A stretch of 64,000 nucleotides of DNA from an uncultured Aquimarina sp. (lineage in GTDB: Bacteria > Bacteroidota > Bacteroidia > Flavobacteriales > Flavobacteriaceae): positions 1 through 64,000 of the forward strand of contig CANMLL010000014.1 of the NCBI GenBank assembly GCA_947498775.1, read 5' to 3'. A program made the translations under genes and the position numbers. The notes below the pieces were generated by a model that did no database searches, had not been told where the DNA came from, and saw only the letters and a program-made list of their open reading frames with translations. This document shows, one piece after another, positions 53,093 to 62,712 of this stretch (positions within the stretch are counted from its first letter, which is position 1; every line of letters begins with the position of its first letter).

Positions 53093-54691
53093 TTACTTCT
53101 TATTCACATACTCCATCAAATCCACATCATTACCTAGCAAAACCTCTGTAGGGTTAATTCTACCCTCTAATTTGTCATTTTCTAATTTAAGCACTCCACG
53201 TGGGCAAACTGCAGAGCAAATCCCACAACCTACACAGCTTGATCTCACGATATTTTCACCTTTTTGGGCATAAGCACGAACGTCGATTCCCATTTCGCAA
53301 TAGGTAGAACAGTTCCCACAAGAGATACATTGCCCCCCATTGGTAGTAATTCTGAATTTAGAGAATAATCGTTGTTGAAACCCAAGGATCGCTGCCATTG
53401 GACAACCAAATCTACACCAGGCACGATTACCCAAAATAGGATAAAAACCGGTACCAATAACACCAGAAAATATAGAGCCGATCAGGAAGCCATACGAAGA
53501 TCTAAGGGTTTCGGCCTTTACAAAAAAGATTTTACCAGCGTCGCCAAATACATGAATACCTATTAATAGCATTAGTACTACAAAATATCCTATAGCACCA
53601 TATCGGGCATCTTTACCAAGCTCTTTTCTTTTGAAAATCATTACACCAGCAAAAATGAAGGTAAGAAATCCTGCTACACTCATTAAAAATACATTTTTGG
53701 TAAGCCAATATTTGTTAGGATCGTATCCCAGATAGGTGTAGACAACGGCAGTGGTCATAACCACCGCAAATACCAATACCGTGTGGATTAACCATCTTTC
53801 TAGTTTCCATGCGCTTACTTTTTTGCTTGATAATTGTCTGAACGCATCTCCGGCAGTTTCTGCAAGTCCGCCGCAACCGCATACCCAGGAACAATACCAT
53901 CTTTTTCCGAATTTATATGTAAGAATAGGAGTGATGATAAATATAGAAGCAATACCAAAGATTAATAATGCCAATCCAACATTACCCGCATCAATAAATT
54001 CATTGATTCTATATTGCTCGAAATTGTAATAATTAAGAGGCCAAATATTTTTAAGATCGTAATATGGTAGTTTAAAAGTTTCAGAATTTAATCTTGCCAT
54101 AAATTCTGGGATCAAAAAAGCAAATCCAAGTTGGAAAAACATAACAGATACCGTACGTATTTGTTGGTATCGATTATGTCTATACTTCAAAATAAACTTA
54201 TACCCAAAAGCAATTATGGCTATGGTATATAAAGTACCATATACAAACCATTGACTAGCCGGATTGCCACTTAATATTCTACTTAGAGGATCAAACAAAG
54301 CGACTAATCCTGTATTGGCTTCGCCATTGGTGCCTAACCCAAGTAATTCTGCCTTAAAATATAATACGATATAAAAAGAGGTTAAACCAACTCCGGTAAG
54401 CCACCCGAGGATACCTCTTGATGAGATGGATTTAAACCAAACCCCATCGTTTTTTATTCCTTCTAGTTTTGTGAGATAGGCATCATTGGCAAATAGGATG
54501 GTTCCTACGGTAATTAATCCTAAAGATATCGTTAAGAATACTCCCTGATTGGGTAAACCAGTATTAAAGAGTGCCAAAGCCAGTATAAAAAATCCTATAA
54601 AACCAATTGCTAATGCAACTTTTTGCTTTGCAGAAATCCCTTTGGCTTCGGGATTGGCAAGGGACATACTATGATTTAATTTATTACTCAT
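53093..54691 (-). CDS. membrane-bound 4Fe-4S polyferredoxin (NapH/NosR-like)
   Basis: A 532-residue protein with about nine membrane helices. Conserved Cys patches KRWYCSWVCGCGG and NRAWCRFGCPM lie at the membrane, followed by two [4Fe-4S] ferredoxin motifs near the C terminus (CISCGNCSTYCEMG and CVGCGICSAVCPRG). It is likely an electron conduit between quinols or ferredoxin and a partner. It lies 58 bp after the FAD oxidoreductase gene, so the two probably work as a pair. Confidence 0.9.
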   Translation of the reverse strand: MSNKLNHSMSLANPEAKGISAKQKVALAIGFIGFFILALALFNTGLPNQGVFLTISLGLITVGTILFANDAYLTKLEGIKNDGVWFKSISSRGILGWLTGVGLTSFYIVLYFKAELLGLGTNGEANTGLVALFDPLSRILSGNPASQWFVYGTLYTIAIIAFGYKFILKYRHNRYQQIRTVSVMFFQLGFAFLIPEFMARLNSETFKLPYYDLKNIWPLNYYNFEQYRINEFIDAGNVGLALLIFGIASIFIITPILTYKFGKRWYCSWVCGCGGLAETAGDAFRQLSSKKVSAWKLERWLIHTVLVFAVVMTTAVVYTYLGYDPNKYWLTKNVFLMSVAGFLTFIFAGVMIFKRKELGKDARYGAIGYFVVLMLLIGIHVFGDAGKIFFVKAETLRSSYGFLIGSIFSGVIGTGFYPILGNRAWCRFGCPMAAILGFQQRLFSKFRITTNGGQCISCGNCSTYCEMGIDVRAYAQKGENIVRSSCVGCGICSAVCPRGVLKLENDKLEGRINPTEVLLGNDVDLMEYVNKK

Positions 54692-54749
54692 CGTTTTGTA
54701 TTTTTTTTAATGATCTAAGAGGTTTTCAAAACCTATAAAGTCTTATTTT

Positions 54750-56051
54750 TTATGCTGTTTGTAGTTGTGATTTTTTATAGGCTGAAAGAATCTCGGGTTC
54801 AGATACCGAATAGAATTCCGGATCAAAATTAGCTTCTGGTAAATGTTGCATCACATAGTCTACATCTCTTTTTTCATTTAGCCAACGGTCAAACACCTCG
54901 TGACGCATTCGTATTCCGAAGGTATTGATCCCCAAAAATTCTTTAGTGTCTTTATGATACGATACGGTGATGCATTTGGTATCATCTTCATGTATCCAAT
55001 GAAATTGTTGCTCATATTCTTTGGGTTGACCAAATACCCAACCATAGGTTTGATATTCGATATCCATAAATTTTGCACTGTTAAACCAATGTCCTGGTTT
55101 ATATTCAATTCTGTTTCCACAGATGGTTTGTGCTACCGTTTCACCCATCATACGACCTGTATACCAAACGGCTTCTATTGGGCGACGCAGGTCGATAGCT
55201 TCATGCTGTTCTGCACAATCTCCGATTGCATATATATTTGGGATATTGGTTTCTAAGAATCTATTCACTTTTACTCCACGGCCTAATTCGATCCCAGATT
55301 CTTTTAGGAAATCTATATTGGGGGATACTCCTGGAGTCAATCCTACTACATCACAATCGATTACTTCTCCTGTTTCTTGTACGACAATACCCTTTGCTTG
55401 GCCGTTCTCATCAGAAATAATCTCCTTTAAATTTACTCCTAGGCGCAGATCAATATGATGATTCTTAATATGTCTGTTGATCATTCCACTTTCTCCAGGA
55501 GGAAGTACAGCATTCCAGAAACTTTCTTCTCGTACTAGAAATGTAACCGGGATTCCTCTAGAATGAAGCATTTCTACCAATTCTATACCGATTAATCCAC
55601 CTCCTACAACAACAGCATGTTTACATACTTTGTTATTGGGAGCATATTTTTCGAGATTTTCGAGGTCTTGTTTGTGATACATTCCCATCACGCCATCAAG
55701 ATCTTGGCCTGGCCATCCAAATTTGTTAGGCTTGGAGCCTACAGCAATAATAAGTTTGTTATATTTCATGGTTTCTCCGTCTGAAAAAACCAATTCGTTT
55801 GCTTGATGATTTACTTTGGAAACAAAGCCACTTTTAAGTCCGATGTTGTTTTTTTTCCAAAACCAGTTTTCATAGGGCTGCGTATGTTCAAATTTCATAT
55901 GCCCCATGTACACATACATAAGTGCAGTTCGGGAAAAGAAATATTCAGTTTCGGCAGAAATTATAGTAATTCGCTTATTCGACATTTTACGGATATGCCT
56001 TGCAGCAGATACTCCTGAAATTCCATTTCCGATGATTACAATATGTTCCAT
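54750..56051 (-). CDS. FAD-dependent NAD(P)H oxidoreductase (rubredoxin/nitrite reductase type)
   Basis: A 433-residue pyridine nucleotide-disulfide-type reductase with FAD motif IIGNGISGVSAARHI, NAD motif VVVGGGLIGIELVEML (about 149-164) and the second FAD motif IYAIGDCAEQ. It resembles the flavin half of NirB or rubredoxin reductase. The partner is probably the downstream membrane polyferredoxin. The extended C-terminal part (about 320-433) is larger than in rubredoxin reductases. Confidence 0.9.
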   Translation of the reverse strand: MEHIVIIGNGISGVSAARHIRKMSNKRITIISAETEYFFSRTALMYVYMGHMKFEHTQPYENWFWKKNNIGLKSGFVSKVNHQANELVFSDGETMKYNKLIIAVGSKPNKFGWPGQDLDGVMGMYHKQDLENLEKYAPNNKVCKHAVVVGGGLIGIELVEMLHSRGIPVTFLVREESFWNAVLPPGESGMINRHIKNHHIDLRLGVNLKEIISDENGQAKGIVVQETGEVIDCDVVGLTPGVSPNIDFLKESGIELGRGVKVNRFLETNIPNIYAIGDCAEQHEAIDLRRPIEAVWYTGRMMGETVAQTICGNRIEYKPGHWFNSAKFMDIEYQTYGWVFGQPKEYEQQFHWIHEDDTKCITVSYHKDTKEFLGINTFGIRMRHEVFDRWLNEKRDVDYVMQHLPEANFDPEFYSVSEPEILSAYKKSQLQTA

Positions 56052-56357
56052 ATAAGATGAGTGTTGGTTGTCAATATTTATAAAAGAGCGATCGCTTGAG
56101 TAAGTAAGTCGATCATAAATATAAGAACTTAAAAAGTGGATATAATTTAGAATGAATCTAAAAATCTATGATTTTTGTAAGGGCGTGTATTCTTTTTCGA
56201 ACGTGAAGTGTATTGAGTAAAGAGAAAAATAAAAATGTTAATAGTTTGTAAGTTGGTTATTTACCAATCGACTGACTGGCCAATACCAAGATGTTTTAAC
56301 CATCTGAAACTCGACTTATATTAAAATATTTACTTATAGAATTCAAAACACACACAC
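56052..56357. other. gene-free stretch between divergent genes
   Basis: It presumably holds the promoters of the FAD oxidoreductase and DUF547 genes. GAGCGATCGCTTGA near 56085 is a small palindrome. Nothing else stands out. Confidence 0.5.
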
Positions 56358-57068
56358 ATGAAAAATATAATTGTCATATTCTTTAGTTTGACCATTCAGT
56401 ATGGTTTTTCTCAAGGTACTGAAGATTTCTTTACCCAGGCAGATGCTTTTTTTAAAACATACGTGTCTGATGGGCGGGTTAATTATAGTGAAATAAAGAA
56501 AGACCCATCATCTCTAGATCAATTATTAGATATGGCTTCTTCGATATCTATTTCCAAAGATCAAGTAAAGGAATTTCAGTCATTTTATATCAATGCTTAT
56601 AATCTTGCGGTTCTAAAAGGTATTGTGAATGCATATCCGGTAAAATCACCATTGGATATAAAAGGTTTTTTTGATAAAACAACATATAATCTGGGCGGAA
56701 AAGAAATTACACTCAATGACCTGGAGAATAAAATACTGCGCAAAAATTTTCCCAAAGAGGCTCGGTTTCATTTTGTATTGGTATGTGCTGGATTAGGATG
56801 TCCTCCTATTATTGACAAGGCTTATACGCCGGAAACCCTAGAAAAGCAATTGCAACGGCAGACGGTAAAAGCTTTAAACGATCCTAATTTTGTCAAAGTA
56901 AAAGGCAACAAAGTTCAATTATCTCAAATTTTTGAGTGGTACAAAGAAGATTTTACGCTTAACGGATCAGAGATTGACTTTATCAATACATTCAGAAAAG
57001 AAAAAATTCCTTCTGGGGCCAAAGTATCTTACTATCCGTACGACTGGAGCTTAAATCAAACCAAATAA
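56358..57068 (+). CDS. DUF547 domain-containing secreted protein
   Basis: A 236-residue protein with a signal peptide (about 1-18, ending GFSQ). The DUF547 domain is recognised from FQSFYINAYNLAVLKGIV, FFDKTTYNLGGKEITLNDLEN and FHFVLVCAGLGCPPI. The function is unknown. It lies upstream of an outer-membrane barrel gene on the same strand. Confidence 0.93.
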   Translation: MKNIIVIFFSLTIQYGFSQGTEDFFTQADAFFKTYVSDGRVNYSEIKKDPSSLDQLLDMASSISISKDQVKEFQSFYINAYNLAVLKGIVNAYPVKSPLDIKGFFDKTTYNLGGKEITLNDLENKILRKNFPKEARFHFVLVCAGLGCPPIIDKAYTPETLEKQLQRQTVKALNDPNFVKVKGNKVQLSQIFEWYKEDFTLNGSEIDFINTFRKEKIPSGAKVSYYPYDWSLNQTK

Positions 57069-57173
57069 TTTTTCAATAGTAATTAATACTCGCAATATGT
57101 ATGCAATAGTGAAGAGTTCATGCAAGAATGAACGCTTTAACAGAATACGTATGGCAAACAAAAATCTTAGAAA

Positions 57174-58070
57174 ATGAAAACACAACAAATTTTATTAACC
57201 GCACTTAGTCTTTTTGTATTCACAATTGGATTTGCACAAGATCAAGAAGATCAAGAAGATGATCAAGGATCGGTAATCCAAACATTAACGCCTTCAAAAT
57301 TAATTGGTAAGAGGCAATACGATATTAAATGGTTTAACAATTTATATACAGAAACCGAAGATCTATTTGGCCCTGGAGGAGAAAAAAGAGATATACCCAG
57401 ACAAACCTTCTTTACATCAACGCTGGAAGCCTATACAGGAGTAGGAAATAATAAACGTTGGAATGTTGGTGTAATTCTAGAATTTAGATCCAATGTGGTA
57501 ACCGATCGGGATGCTTTGGAAGTATTTCAGTTTGACGGAGAAAGTGGTACGGCTCGATCTGGATTTACCTCTTTTGCACCATCGGTAAAGTTTGTACCCC
57601 TTAAAAATGTAAACAACTTCTCTATTCAGAGTTCATTTTTTATCCCTCTGGTCGATAATGAAGTTGAGAACGGAGTTTTTCTAGATCAAAAAGGGTTTAC
57701 CTGGCAAAACAGATTCTTTTATGATCATACCTTTACAGGAAACAAATTTCAAATTTTTGGAGAAATTAACTCTGAGTTGAACTTTGGTGAAGAAGAAGAT
57801 AGTTTTGCAAATAATAGCCTTAGATTAACACCTGGTGTGTTTTTCAGTTACTTTCCAAGCTCAAAGTTTACGGTGTTGGGATTGGCGCAGCATTCAGAGT
57901 TGATTGATTTGGGAAATGATTTTGATCAAAATTTTACCGCCCTAGGGGGTGGAGCCAAATATCAGCTGACCAAAGAGCTTAATGTCGAGGCACTGTATAC
58001 TAACTTTGTAGACGGCAGCAACACAGGGCTGGGAGAGACATTTAATATAGGATTAAGAGCCGTATTTTAA
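57174..58070 (+). CDS. outer-membrane beta-barrel-like protein
   Basis: A 298-residue protein with a signal peptide (about 1-21, ending GFAQ), an acidic stretch and then alternating amphipathic strands ending in FNIGLRAVF, with the terminal Phe typical of outer-membrane barrels. No known family is recognised. It is 32 bp upstream of the GH113-like gene, so they may be co-expressed. Confidence 0.78.
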   Translation: MKTQQILLTALSLFVFTIGFAQDQEDQEDDQGSVIQTLTPSKLIGKRQYDIKWFNNLYTETEDLFGPGGEKRDIPRQTFFTSTLEAYTGVGNNKRWNVGVILEFRSNVVTDRDALEVFQFDGESGTARSGFTSFAPSVKFVPLKNVNNFSIQSSFFIPLVDNEVENGVFLDQKGFTWQNRFFYDHTFTGNKFQIFGEINSELNFGEEEDSFANNSLRLTPGVFFSYFPSSKFTVLGLAQHSELIDLGNDFDQNFTALGGGAKYQLTKELNVEALYTNFVDGSNTGLGETFNIGLRAVF

Positions 58071-58102
58071 TTAAAATTGTATTTTCAGCAGTAAAAAACA
58101 AC

Positions 58103-59098
58103 ATGAAGAAGGTTTTTCTACTGCTTATTGTAATTTTTTCAAGCTGTTCTGGCCAACAACCCAAAATAAACGGAGTAAGTTTTGTAGGTTCTCCCAAGGA
58201 AATTACTCCTAAAGCTATCGAACCTGTAGTACAGGTAAATGCCAATTGGGCGGCGGTAATGCCTTTTGGATTTTTAAGAAATCTAGAAACACCAACAGTC
58301 GTTTTTAATGTCGAAAGACAATGGTGGGGAGAACGACGAGACGGTGCCAAAAGAACCATCGAATTGCTAAACCAAAAAGGAATCAAGGTAATGCTAAAAC
58401 CTCAGATATGGGTATGGCGTGGCGAATTTACCGGAAACATAAAAATGAATTCTGAAGAACAATGGAAAGAATTAGAAGAATCATACAAAGCCTTTATAAT
58501 GCTTTACGTGCAATTGGCCAAAGAGATGAACGTACCGATCCTATGCATTGGTACCGAGCTGCATACGTTTGTGCAAGCAAGGCCCGCGTATTGGAGCGAG
58601 CTCATCAAAGAAATCAAAACCGTGTATAAAGGGAAACTAACGTATGCCGAAAACTGGGATCAGATCGCCAGGGTGCCTTTTTGGAAGGAACTCGACTATA
58701 TCGGGATCGATGCCTATTTTCCGGTGGCGCTAAGTCAAACCCCAAGTATCAACGAACTAAGAACCGGATGGCAAAGGCATAAAACCAACATTATGAAATT
58801 AAAAGATGCCGTTGATAAACCCGTGTTGTTTACCGAATATGGTTACCGAAGCGTTCACTATACCGGTAAAGAACCCTGGGATTCGAATAGTATAGAGGGT
58901 GATTTTAATCTTGAAGCTCAAAATAATGCCCTTACGGCACTGTACCAGGAGTTTTGGAACGAATCCTGGTTTGCAGGAGGCTTCCTATGGAAATGGTTCC
59001 ACAATCACAATGAGGTAGGTGGAAAAACTAATAATCGGTTTACCATACAAAATAAACCTTCAGAAAAAATAATAAAAGAGTTTTACTCGACACATTGA
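58103..59098 (+). CDS. GH113-like glycoside hydrolase lipoprotein
   Basis: A 331-residue protein with a lipoprotein signal (IFSSCSG, Cys15) and a TIM-barrel domain similar to GH113 beta-mannanase-type enzymes: MLKPQIWVWRGEF, the probable acid/base Glu in CIGTELHTF and nucleophile Glu in LFTEYGYRS. It is probably membrane-anchored outside the cytoplasm. The substrate is inferred only from family resemblance. Confidence 0.88.
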   Translation: MKKVFLLLIVIFSSCSGQQPKINGVSFVGSPKEITPKAIEPVVQVNANWAAVMPFGFLRNLETPTVVFNVERQWWGERRDGAKRTIELLNQKGIKVMLKPQIWVWRGEFTGNIKMNSEEQWKELEESYKAFIMLYVQLAKEMNVPILCIGTELHTFVQARPAYWSELIKEIKTVYKGKLTYAENWDQIARVPFWKELDYIGIDAYFPVALSQTPSINELRTGWQRHKTNIMKLKDAVDKPVLFTEYGYRSVHYTGKEPWDSNSIEGDFNLEAQNNALTALYQEFWNESWFAGGFLWKWFHNHNEVGGKTNNRFTIQNKPSEKIIKEFYSTH

Positions 59099-59114
59099 TG
59101 AGATGGGCATTAGG

Positions 59115-59268
59115 AAATTTAAAGTTTCCTCTCCCAGATGAAGAGGATTAAGGTGAGGGTTTTCGATATGGGAATACCATTCCTGAATCAAGTTCAGGAC
59201 AGGCTCTAAATCCTTCCCAAAGGGAAGGACTTTTAGCGCCGGAAGGGCCGGGGATGGGATAATTGTAA
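59115..59268. repeat. REP-like intergenic repeats
   Basis: It contains CCTCTCCCAGATGAAGAGG followed by GGTGAGGG, related to the repeats at 8365 and 12955, plus the hairpin CCTGAATCAAGTTCAGG. A third hairpin is CCTTCCCAAAGGGAAGG. No gene is present. Confidence 0.65.
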
Positions 59269-59340
59269 AGGAAATCAACACTATTTAAAACTAGAGCCTA
59301 ATTAATTTATTAGTAAACAATCAACTGAAATTTAGAAGCT

Positions 59341-60597
59341 GTGAAAACAACCCTTACTCTTATCATCCTACTTATAACCAACATCGGCCTGGCACAAGAA
59401 AATGTGATCACCGACATTGTGGTGCAAGGAAATAAGAAGACTAAAACCTCGGCTTTGATCAAGCTTACTAGTATTAATAAAGGTGAAGTGCTAGACTCAC
59501 TGCTGATCGAAAAAGATATTAAACGACTTAAAAGACTACCATCGATCGCCCATGCGTATTACCAGGTGCACGAAAAAGATGGTGGTTACCAAGTGGTCTA
59601 CGGAGTTGAAGAAAATTTTACCATCATTCCCTCTGCCAATGTATATACCACCAACGATGATGAGTTTGCTTTTAGGCTTGGGCTCTATGAGTTTAATTTG
59701 TTTGGGCGCAATATTACCATTGGTGGAATCTATCAAAATGATATTTATTCCTCGTATATGGCAAATATTCGAGCGCCGTTTTTGTTTGGTAAAAAAACAG
59801 GATTGGCTTTTAATTATAGCAACATTACTACCGAAGAACCTGTGTTTTTGGAGAATGGTACGGCAGATTATAAATACAACAACACCTCATACGAGATTTT
59901 GGGATTGTATCAGTTTAACCTGCAAAACCGGATCGAGTTAGGTATTAATTACTTTAACGAAGACTACGAGTACAAAAGTGGAGCCACCGACGCATCGGTA
60001 CCCCAGGATTTTGATGTAAACAAGCTATTGTATAAATTTATATACGAGTACAACAACCTTAATTTTGACTACCAGTATGTCTCTGGATTTCGAAGTATCC
60101 TGAATGTGCAATATGTAGTAAGTACCGAAGACGTATTGCCCGACTTTTTTATCTGGTGGAACGACTTTTTGTACTACAAACGGATTGGTAAAAAAGGCAA
60201 TTGGGCCTCGAGGTTGCGATTTGGATTAGCAAACAATGATGAATCACCATTTGCTCCCTTTGCTGTAGACAATAACCTAAACATTCGTGGGGTGGGTAAT
60301 GTAATTGATCGTGGTACCGGGGTGATTGTACTTAATACCGAATATCGTCATACGTTGTATGAAAAAAACTGGTTTGTATTGCAAAGCAATGTGTTTGTAG
60401 ATGGCGGTAGCTGGCGTAACCCCGGGGGAGACCTGGGTGATTTTGGTGATTCACAAAACTTTAGGCTCTATCCCGGTGTGGGGCTACGCTTTATGCACAA
60501 AAAGATCTTTAATGCCATTTTTAGAATCGACTACGGCTATGGCGTTACCGAAGACGCTACCAACGGTTTCGTATTTGGGATTGGGCAGTATTTTTAG
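59341..60597 (+). CDS. outer-membrane protein with POTRA domain and barrel (BamA/TamA-like)
   Basis: A 418-residue protein: signal peptide (about 1-18), one POTRA-like domain (VITDIVVQGNKKTKTSALIKL, about 21-95) and a C-terminal barrel (about 100-418) ending FVFGIGQYF. It is shorter than BamA or TamA, with a single POTRA domain. It starts with GTG. The role in outer-membrane assembly or secretion is an inference. Confidence 0.85.
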   Translation: MKTTLTLIILLITNIGLAQENVITDIVVQGNKKTKTSALIKLTSINKGEVLDSLLIEKDIKRLKRLPSIAHAYYQVHEKDGGYQVVYGVEENFTIIPSANVYTTNDDEFAFRLGLYEFNLFGRNITIGGIYQNDIYSSYMANIRAPFLFGKKTGLAFNYSNITTEEPVFLENGTADYKYNNTSYEILGLYQFNLQNRIELGINYFNEDYEYKSGATDASVPQDFDVNKLLYKFIYEYNNLNFDYQYVSGFRSILNVQYVVSTEDVLPDFFIWWNDFLYYKRIGKKGNWASRLRFGLANNDESPFAPFAVDNNLNIRGVGNVIDRGTGVIVLNTEYRHTLYEKNWFVLQSNVFVDGGSWRNPGGDLGDFGDSQNFRLYPGVGLRFMHKKIFNAIFRIDYGYGVTEDATNGFVFGIGQYF

Positions 60598-60610
60598 TAG
60601 GTAGTTGTAT

Positions 60611-60636
60611 TGTCTATAGACCACAGGCCATAGACT
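60611..60636. terminator. palindrome after the POTRA-barrel gene
   Basis: GTCTATAG...CATAGAC forms a hairpin around ACCACAGGC, 13 bp after the stop. There is no T-run, so it is a weak terminator candidate. Confidence 0.4.
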
Positions 60637-60793
60637 AATAAGCTACGGAAACCCGTAAAGAATTGTAAAAAAGATTGTTGATTTTTGAGGTAAATACAAT
60701 TACAAATACTTATAAAGGAGTACAAACGGAAATAAAATATAATAAAAATAATAGCAATTGCTGTTATACAATTACCAGTAATTAAAAAACATA

Positions 60794-61465
60794 TTGGAAA
60801 TCACAAAAAAAGACATTGAAAAATTAATTAAATTAAGAAAAGAAGATACTTTTCTTAATCATTTATGGAATGTTTTTTCTTGTGATACTCGGTCGAAACG
60901 AGAAAGCGATCGGAATAAAGTAAAAGTTTGGGAGCAAAATATGTGGATTTCGGCTTTCTATCCGATTTTCATATTTGAATTAAATGAGAATGGCCATCTG
61001 ATAAACATAACATATAAATTAAATCCAATAGGAAAAACAATAATTGGATTATTTTTAGTTGGAATCCTCTACCTTTTTTTTATCAATTTTATTCGGGATT
61101 TTGATTTTTTGGAAAATTGGTTGCCAATTCTTATTGGTTCAACTTTTTTGTTGATATTAATATTGTTGTTTCGTAAAATCTATGTGTTCGAAAAACAAAA
61201 TCAACTTGAAGGAATTTATGAAATATTGGATATTGAAATTGAGAAAAAACAACTTGAAAAAGAATGGTCTTTAAAAAATATACTAATTAGATTATTTACA
61301 TATCCATTTTGCCTATTTCTAATCGGACTTAATTTATTTCTAATAATCCCTAATGGGCAATACTTTTTAGCTATAGTCTCTTTTGGATTTGTTGGGTTTT
61401 ATTTAGTAACTGATTTGAAAATAATACTTCGAAAAAAAACTGGTAAAAATGCTAAGAAAGCATAG
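60794..61465 (+). CDS. membrane protein of unknown function (cassette-like locus 2)
   Basis: A 223-residue protein that starts with TTG at 60794 (no ATG nearby). A charged N-terminal part (1-70) is followed by two hydrophobic pairs (about 77-135 and 160-210) and a basic tail GKNAKK. The family is not recognised. AT content is higher than in the flanking outer-membrane genes. A hairpin site follows 78 bp after the stop, as in the cassette array at 1-6200. Confidence 0.75.
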   Translation: MEITKKDIEKLIKLRKEDTFLNHLWNVFSCDTRSKRESDRNKVKVWEQNMWISAFYPIFIFELNENGHLINITYKLNPIGKTIIGLFLVGILYLFFINFIRDFDFLENWLPILIGSTFLLILILLFRKIYVFEKQNQLEGIYEILDIEIEKKQLEKEWSLKNILIRLFTYPFCLFLIGLNLFLIIPNGQYFLAIVSFGFVGFYLVTDLKIILRKKTGKNAKKA

Positions 61466-61543
61466 GGCTTTTGTTCCGAATTTATAACTGTTCCTTTATT
61501 TATTATTAATTTTATAAAAAGAAAAGAATTAAAATAAAATAGC

Positions 61544-61651
61544 AGACAACATTATGTAAGATTGCATTGATTAAATCGTTTTGCGAAGCGATAGCGAAGG
61601 CAAACTATTTAATCAACGACGCTAATGCTCATCTTACACCTATCATTAGGC
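61544..61651 (+). repeat. attC-like hairpin H (108 bp)
   Basis: Left part AGACAACATTATGTAAGATTGCATTGATTAAAT and right part ATTTAATCAACG...GCATCTTAC-like...CATTAGGC pair over most of their length, with GATTAAAT / ATTTAATC perfect. Ends (nACAAC and nTTAGGC) resemble attC cores, but the G of GTT is lost. Weaker than sites A-G. Confidence 0.55.
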
Positions 61652-61822
61652 TTCCACACATAAAGAAACTCTTTTAATTTCTTGAGATAACATCGAATTT
61701 TAGGTTTTTTTAGAAAAATTTAGAGTTTAAAAATATGGGAAGTATTATAAATAAAGAGATTTGAACTAAAATTAACAAAATTTGACGTTAGTCAGAATTT
61801 TGAAATCGACAAAAAAATTAAA
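61652..61822. other. gap between hairpin H and the NrfD-like gene
   Basis: It is AT-rich, with no frame or repeat recognised. It probably contains the promoter of the next gene. Confidence 0.4.
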
Positions 61823-62416
61823 ATGGAATTATATAGAAGGATTATTGAAATAGTTGACGCAAATCTGATTTTTTGTCTGATTCCAATAATTTTGACTTTA
61901 ATACTCGTAGAGTTCTTTTTCAAAAACCGATTTGAAACAAGAAAAACGCTGAATTTAATTCGTTGGACAATTATTTCCTATACAATAATAACTTGGACTT
62001 TCTATCTAATTGAAATGGCAACAACTGAAAATCCAGATGAATATGCTTTTATTAACAGAGCAACTGGACCTTATGCTTGGGCTTATTGGATAATGTTTTT
62101 ATCTGCTCTAATTTTACCTCTAACTTTGTTCATTAAAAAATTAGCACCAAAATTTTGGTACGTACTTTTAGTTGCATTTGGAATGAAAAGTGGAATGTAT
62201 TTTGAGCGTTTTGTAATAATTGTGACTAGTTTTCATCGAGATTATTTACCTAGAAATGCTGAATTGAAAAATGGAAATTTTGAATTAATAGATTTATTCT
62301 CATTCGGAATTGGAATGACATTTCTACAAGGAGCTATAATTACGATTTTGACTTTGGGAATATTCGAAATAATAAAAAGAAAAAAACTGCACACAACACG
62401 ATATCATAGCAGCTAA
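61823..62416 (+). CDS. stand-alone C-terminal half of an NrfD/ActF-like membrane protein
   Basis: A 197-residue protein with five membrane segments. EYAFINRATGPYAWAYWIMF and GMYFERFVIIVTSFHRDYLP closely recall the C-terminal half of NrfD-type quinol-binding subunits of alternative complex III. A full subunit is more than twice as long, and the N-terminal half is absent from the sequence upstream. The last codons read into a type-2 repeat remnant. It could be a captured fragment or an independent small protein. Confidence 0.75.
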   Translation: MELYRRIIEIVDANLIFCLIPIILTLILVEFFFKNRFETRKTLNLIRWTIISYTIITWTFYLIEMATTENPDEYAFINRATGPYAWAYWIMFLSALILPLTLFIKKLAPKFWYVLLVAFGMKSGMYFERFVIIVTSFHRDYLPRNAELKNGNFELIDLFSFGIGMTFLQGAIITILTLGIFEIIKRKKLHTTRYHSS

Positions 62417-62503
62417 GTGTGATCCGCCCTGAAATATATATACAAAGTTAAAGCCACAAATGTTTATTTTTCTAAATCAACTGCGCAGATCGATGTTTTA
62501 AGG
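62389..62503 (+). repeat. remnant of a type-2 attC-like site, opposite orientation to array 1
   Basis: ACACAACACGATATCATAGCAGCTAAGTG matches the reverse complement of the right end of sites B and F (CAACACAATATA...TCATAGCAGCAAAGTG). TGCGCAGATCGATG farther on matches their interior. The second arm is missing. Relative to the gene before it, the orientation is the same as in the 1-6200 array. Confidence 0.65.
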
Positions 62504-62533
62504 TTAAATATTCTAAATTATTAAAACTTTATA

Positions 62534-62712
62534 TGAATATCCGTAATATGTAAGAATGTAATTCTTTAGCGTCATTCCGAACCTGCCTGCATTACTGCAG
62601 GTAGGCAGGTTTTTTTGAGAATCTCATTTCGTTCATAAACAATCAGTTATAATGAGAACCTGAAACGAGTTCAGGTTGACGGTTATGGTATATGATATAT
62701 TACGGATATTCA
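62534..62712. mobile_element. MITE-like element, 179 bp
   Basis: It is bounded by perfect 16-bp inverted repeats TGAATATCCGTAATAT (62534) and ATATTACGGATATTCA (62697). A direct repeat AAAACTTTA lies outside each end (62523-62531 and 62714-62722). It holds two nested hairpins and no gene. A diverged copy in the other orientation is at about 32985-33140. Confidence 0.7.

Noticed and set aside
53751..55458. Plus-strand frames opposite the polyferredoxin and FAD oxidoreductase genes
   Set aside because: Antisense to well-supported genes with full motifs.
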